A stretch of DNA of 64,000 nucleotides, taken from positions 248,001-312,000 of the forward strand of contig NZ_NOXW01000022.1 of assembly GCF_002251855.1 (NCBI RefSeq), read 5' to 3'. Numbering within the stretch: position 1 is the stretch's first letter; each line of letters starts with the position of its first letter. The notes under the pieces are model-generated. The model made no database searches. It was not told the origin of the DNA and saw only the letters and a list, made by a program, of their open reading frames with translations. This stretch comes from Rhodoferax sp. TH121. GTDB taxonomy: Bacteria; Pseudomonadota; Gammaproteobacteria; Burkholderiales; Burkholderiaceae_C. The translations under genes and the position numbers were made by a program. Of the stretch, positions 63,152-64,000 are shown one piece after another.

Positions 63152-64000
63152 TCAACCTTCCTCGCGGATCTGGCGTCCGGTCAGTTTCAAAAACAAGTCT
63201 TCCAGATTGGCCGGACGGTGCAGGGTGCGCAGCTGCGGATGAGCGGCCAAGCCCTGCAGCAGGGCGCCGGCGTCTTGCGTGTAGAAAAACACGGTCTCGC
63301 CGCTTACCTCGATGCGCGCGGCCAGGTTGCGCAAGGGGCTGTCTACCAGAGCCAGCGCGCCAACGCCGAACACCTCAACAACGTCCGGCTCCAAATGCTG
63401 GGCGATCAGGTCGCGCGGGGTGCCCTCCGCAATCTTCTTTCCATGGTCCAACACTAGCAGGCGGTTGCACAGCCGCTCGGCTTCGTCCATGAAGTGGGTG
63501 GTCAGCAGGATGGACTTGCCTTGTTGCAGCAGTACCTGCAGGCGCTCCCACATCAGGTGGCGGGCTTGTGGGTCCAAGCCGGTAGTTGGCTCGTCCAGCA
63601 GCAGCAGCTTGGGATCGTTCACCAATGCACGTGCCAACGAGAGTCGCCGGCGCATGCCACCTGACAGCTCGCCGGGTTTGGCGTTGGCCTTGTGGGTCAG
63701 GGCGGCAAACTCCAGCAGCTGTGGAATACGCGCCTGGATGGCCGCGTCTTTCAGGCCGAAATAGCGGCCAAAGACCAGCAGGTTTTCGGCGCAGCTGAAG
63801 TCGGGGTCCAGTGTGTCGAACTGGGTGACCACGCCAAGCTGGGCCTTGATGGCCAGTGCGTCACGTGGCATTTCCAAGCCCAGCGCTTGGATGCTGCCTC
63901 CGTCGGGCACGGTGTGGCCCAGGCACATGCGGATAGTGGTCGTTTTGCCCGCGCCGTTAGGCCCGATCACACCCAGGCATTCGCCCGGCGCGATTTCGAA
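63152..64000 (-). CDS. ABC transporter ATP-binding protein, NodI family (5' end outside window)
   Basis: The reading frame is open to the window edge; 282 residues are visible. Walker A ([11 protein letters not shown]), Q-loop region [20 protein letters not shown], signature [15 protein letters not shown], Walker [15 protein letters not shown] and the switch His ([13 protein letters not shown]) are present. The C-terminal part ([30 protein letters not shown]) matches NodI-type ATPases. The frame enters at base 64000 as [11 protein letters not shown], so the real start lies beyond. It pairs with the NodJ-like permease. Confidence 0.93.
   Translation of the reverse strand, partial: FEIAPGECLGVIGPNGAGKTTTIRMCLGHTVPDGGSIQALGLEMPRDALAIKAQLGVVTQFDTLDPDFSCAENLLVFGRYFGLKDAAIQARIPQLLEFAALTHKANAKPGELSGGMRRRLSLARALVNDPKLLLLDEPTTGLDPQARHLMWERLQVLLQQGKSILLTTHFMDEAERLCNRLLVLDHGKKIAEGTPRDLIAQHLEPDVVEVFGVGALALVDSPLRNLAARIEVSGETVFFYTQDAGALLQGLAAHPQLRTLHRPANLEDLFLKLTGRQIREEG

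Overview
The window is chromosomal DNA from a Comamonadaceae-type betaproteobacterium, most likely Rhodoferax-like. The signs are high-GC coding DNA, family-typical blocks (leuS-lptE-holA-proA, gshA/gshB of the betaproteobacterial type, fur divergent from bamE, hpf-ptsN-hprK), a PEP-CTERM protein, and a short dispersed repeat with an AGCTGCTNGCGCA core. The genus is inferred from gene content and repeat style, not from a marker gene. I see no rRNA, tRNA, CRISPR array, transposase or prophage.

Layout. 1-0.4 kb: the 3' end of ssb and a bidirectional terminator. 0.4-14.9 kb: a complete Lap-type biofilm adhesion locus. It holds a TolC-family outer-membrane channel with an extra C-terminal domain, a LapG-like protease, a LapD-like c-di-GMP receptor with degenerate GGDEF and EAL motifs, a giant RTX adhesin with a TAAG site in its N-terminal module, a LuxR-type regulator, the type I secretion adaptor and ABC transporter (LapC, LapB), and a small conserved protein. 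15.0-27.5 kb: mnmA, a NudJ-like NUDIX hydrolase, pntA-pntB, fadD, mtnN, corA with a structured leader, an MFS transporter, hpf, ptsN, hprK and fur. 27.6-40.8 kb: bamE, dapB, an exbB/exbD pair, leuS, lptE, an arginine-to-proline module (Lrp/AsnC regulator, ornithine cyclodeaminase, arginase) lying between lptE and holA, then holA, a PEP-CTERM protein, proA and gshA. 41-52 kb: kup, benE, gshB, a PKD-domain secreted protein, a class II amidotransferase, a small tautomerase, an ArnT-like glycosyltransferase, a PAP2 phosphatase, terC behind a yybP-ykoY (Mn2+) riboswitch, an ExoD-family protein and a DUF2520 protein. 52-64 kb: an epimerase, a second PAP2 protein, an SrkA-like kinase, a kinase-universal-stress-protein fusion with a metallophosphoesterase, a DUF2855 protein, ohr and ohrR, a GMC oxidoreductase, a Sel1-repeat protein and a NodJ/NodI-type ABC exporter cut by the window edge.

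How the genes work together. The Lap locus encodes secretion, retention and regulated release of one adhesin: the transporter exports it, the N-terminal module holds it in the outer membrane, LapG cuts at TAAG, and LapD sequesters LapG when c-di-GMP is high. Arginase and ornithine cyclodeaminase make proline from arginine close to proA, the biosynthetic route. ohr/ohrR form a peroxide-sensing pair.

The observation most worth following is a family of nine short repeats. Each has a 5-bp stem, a loop of exactly 7 nt and a TGCTNGCGCA-like tail, and the stem shows compensatory base changes between copies. Five copies lie in frame inside conserved genes (leuS, proA twice, benE, srkA). Three others form the 3' end and stop codon of a gene (NUDIX gene, mtnN, PAP2 gene), and one is intergenic.
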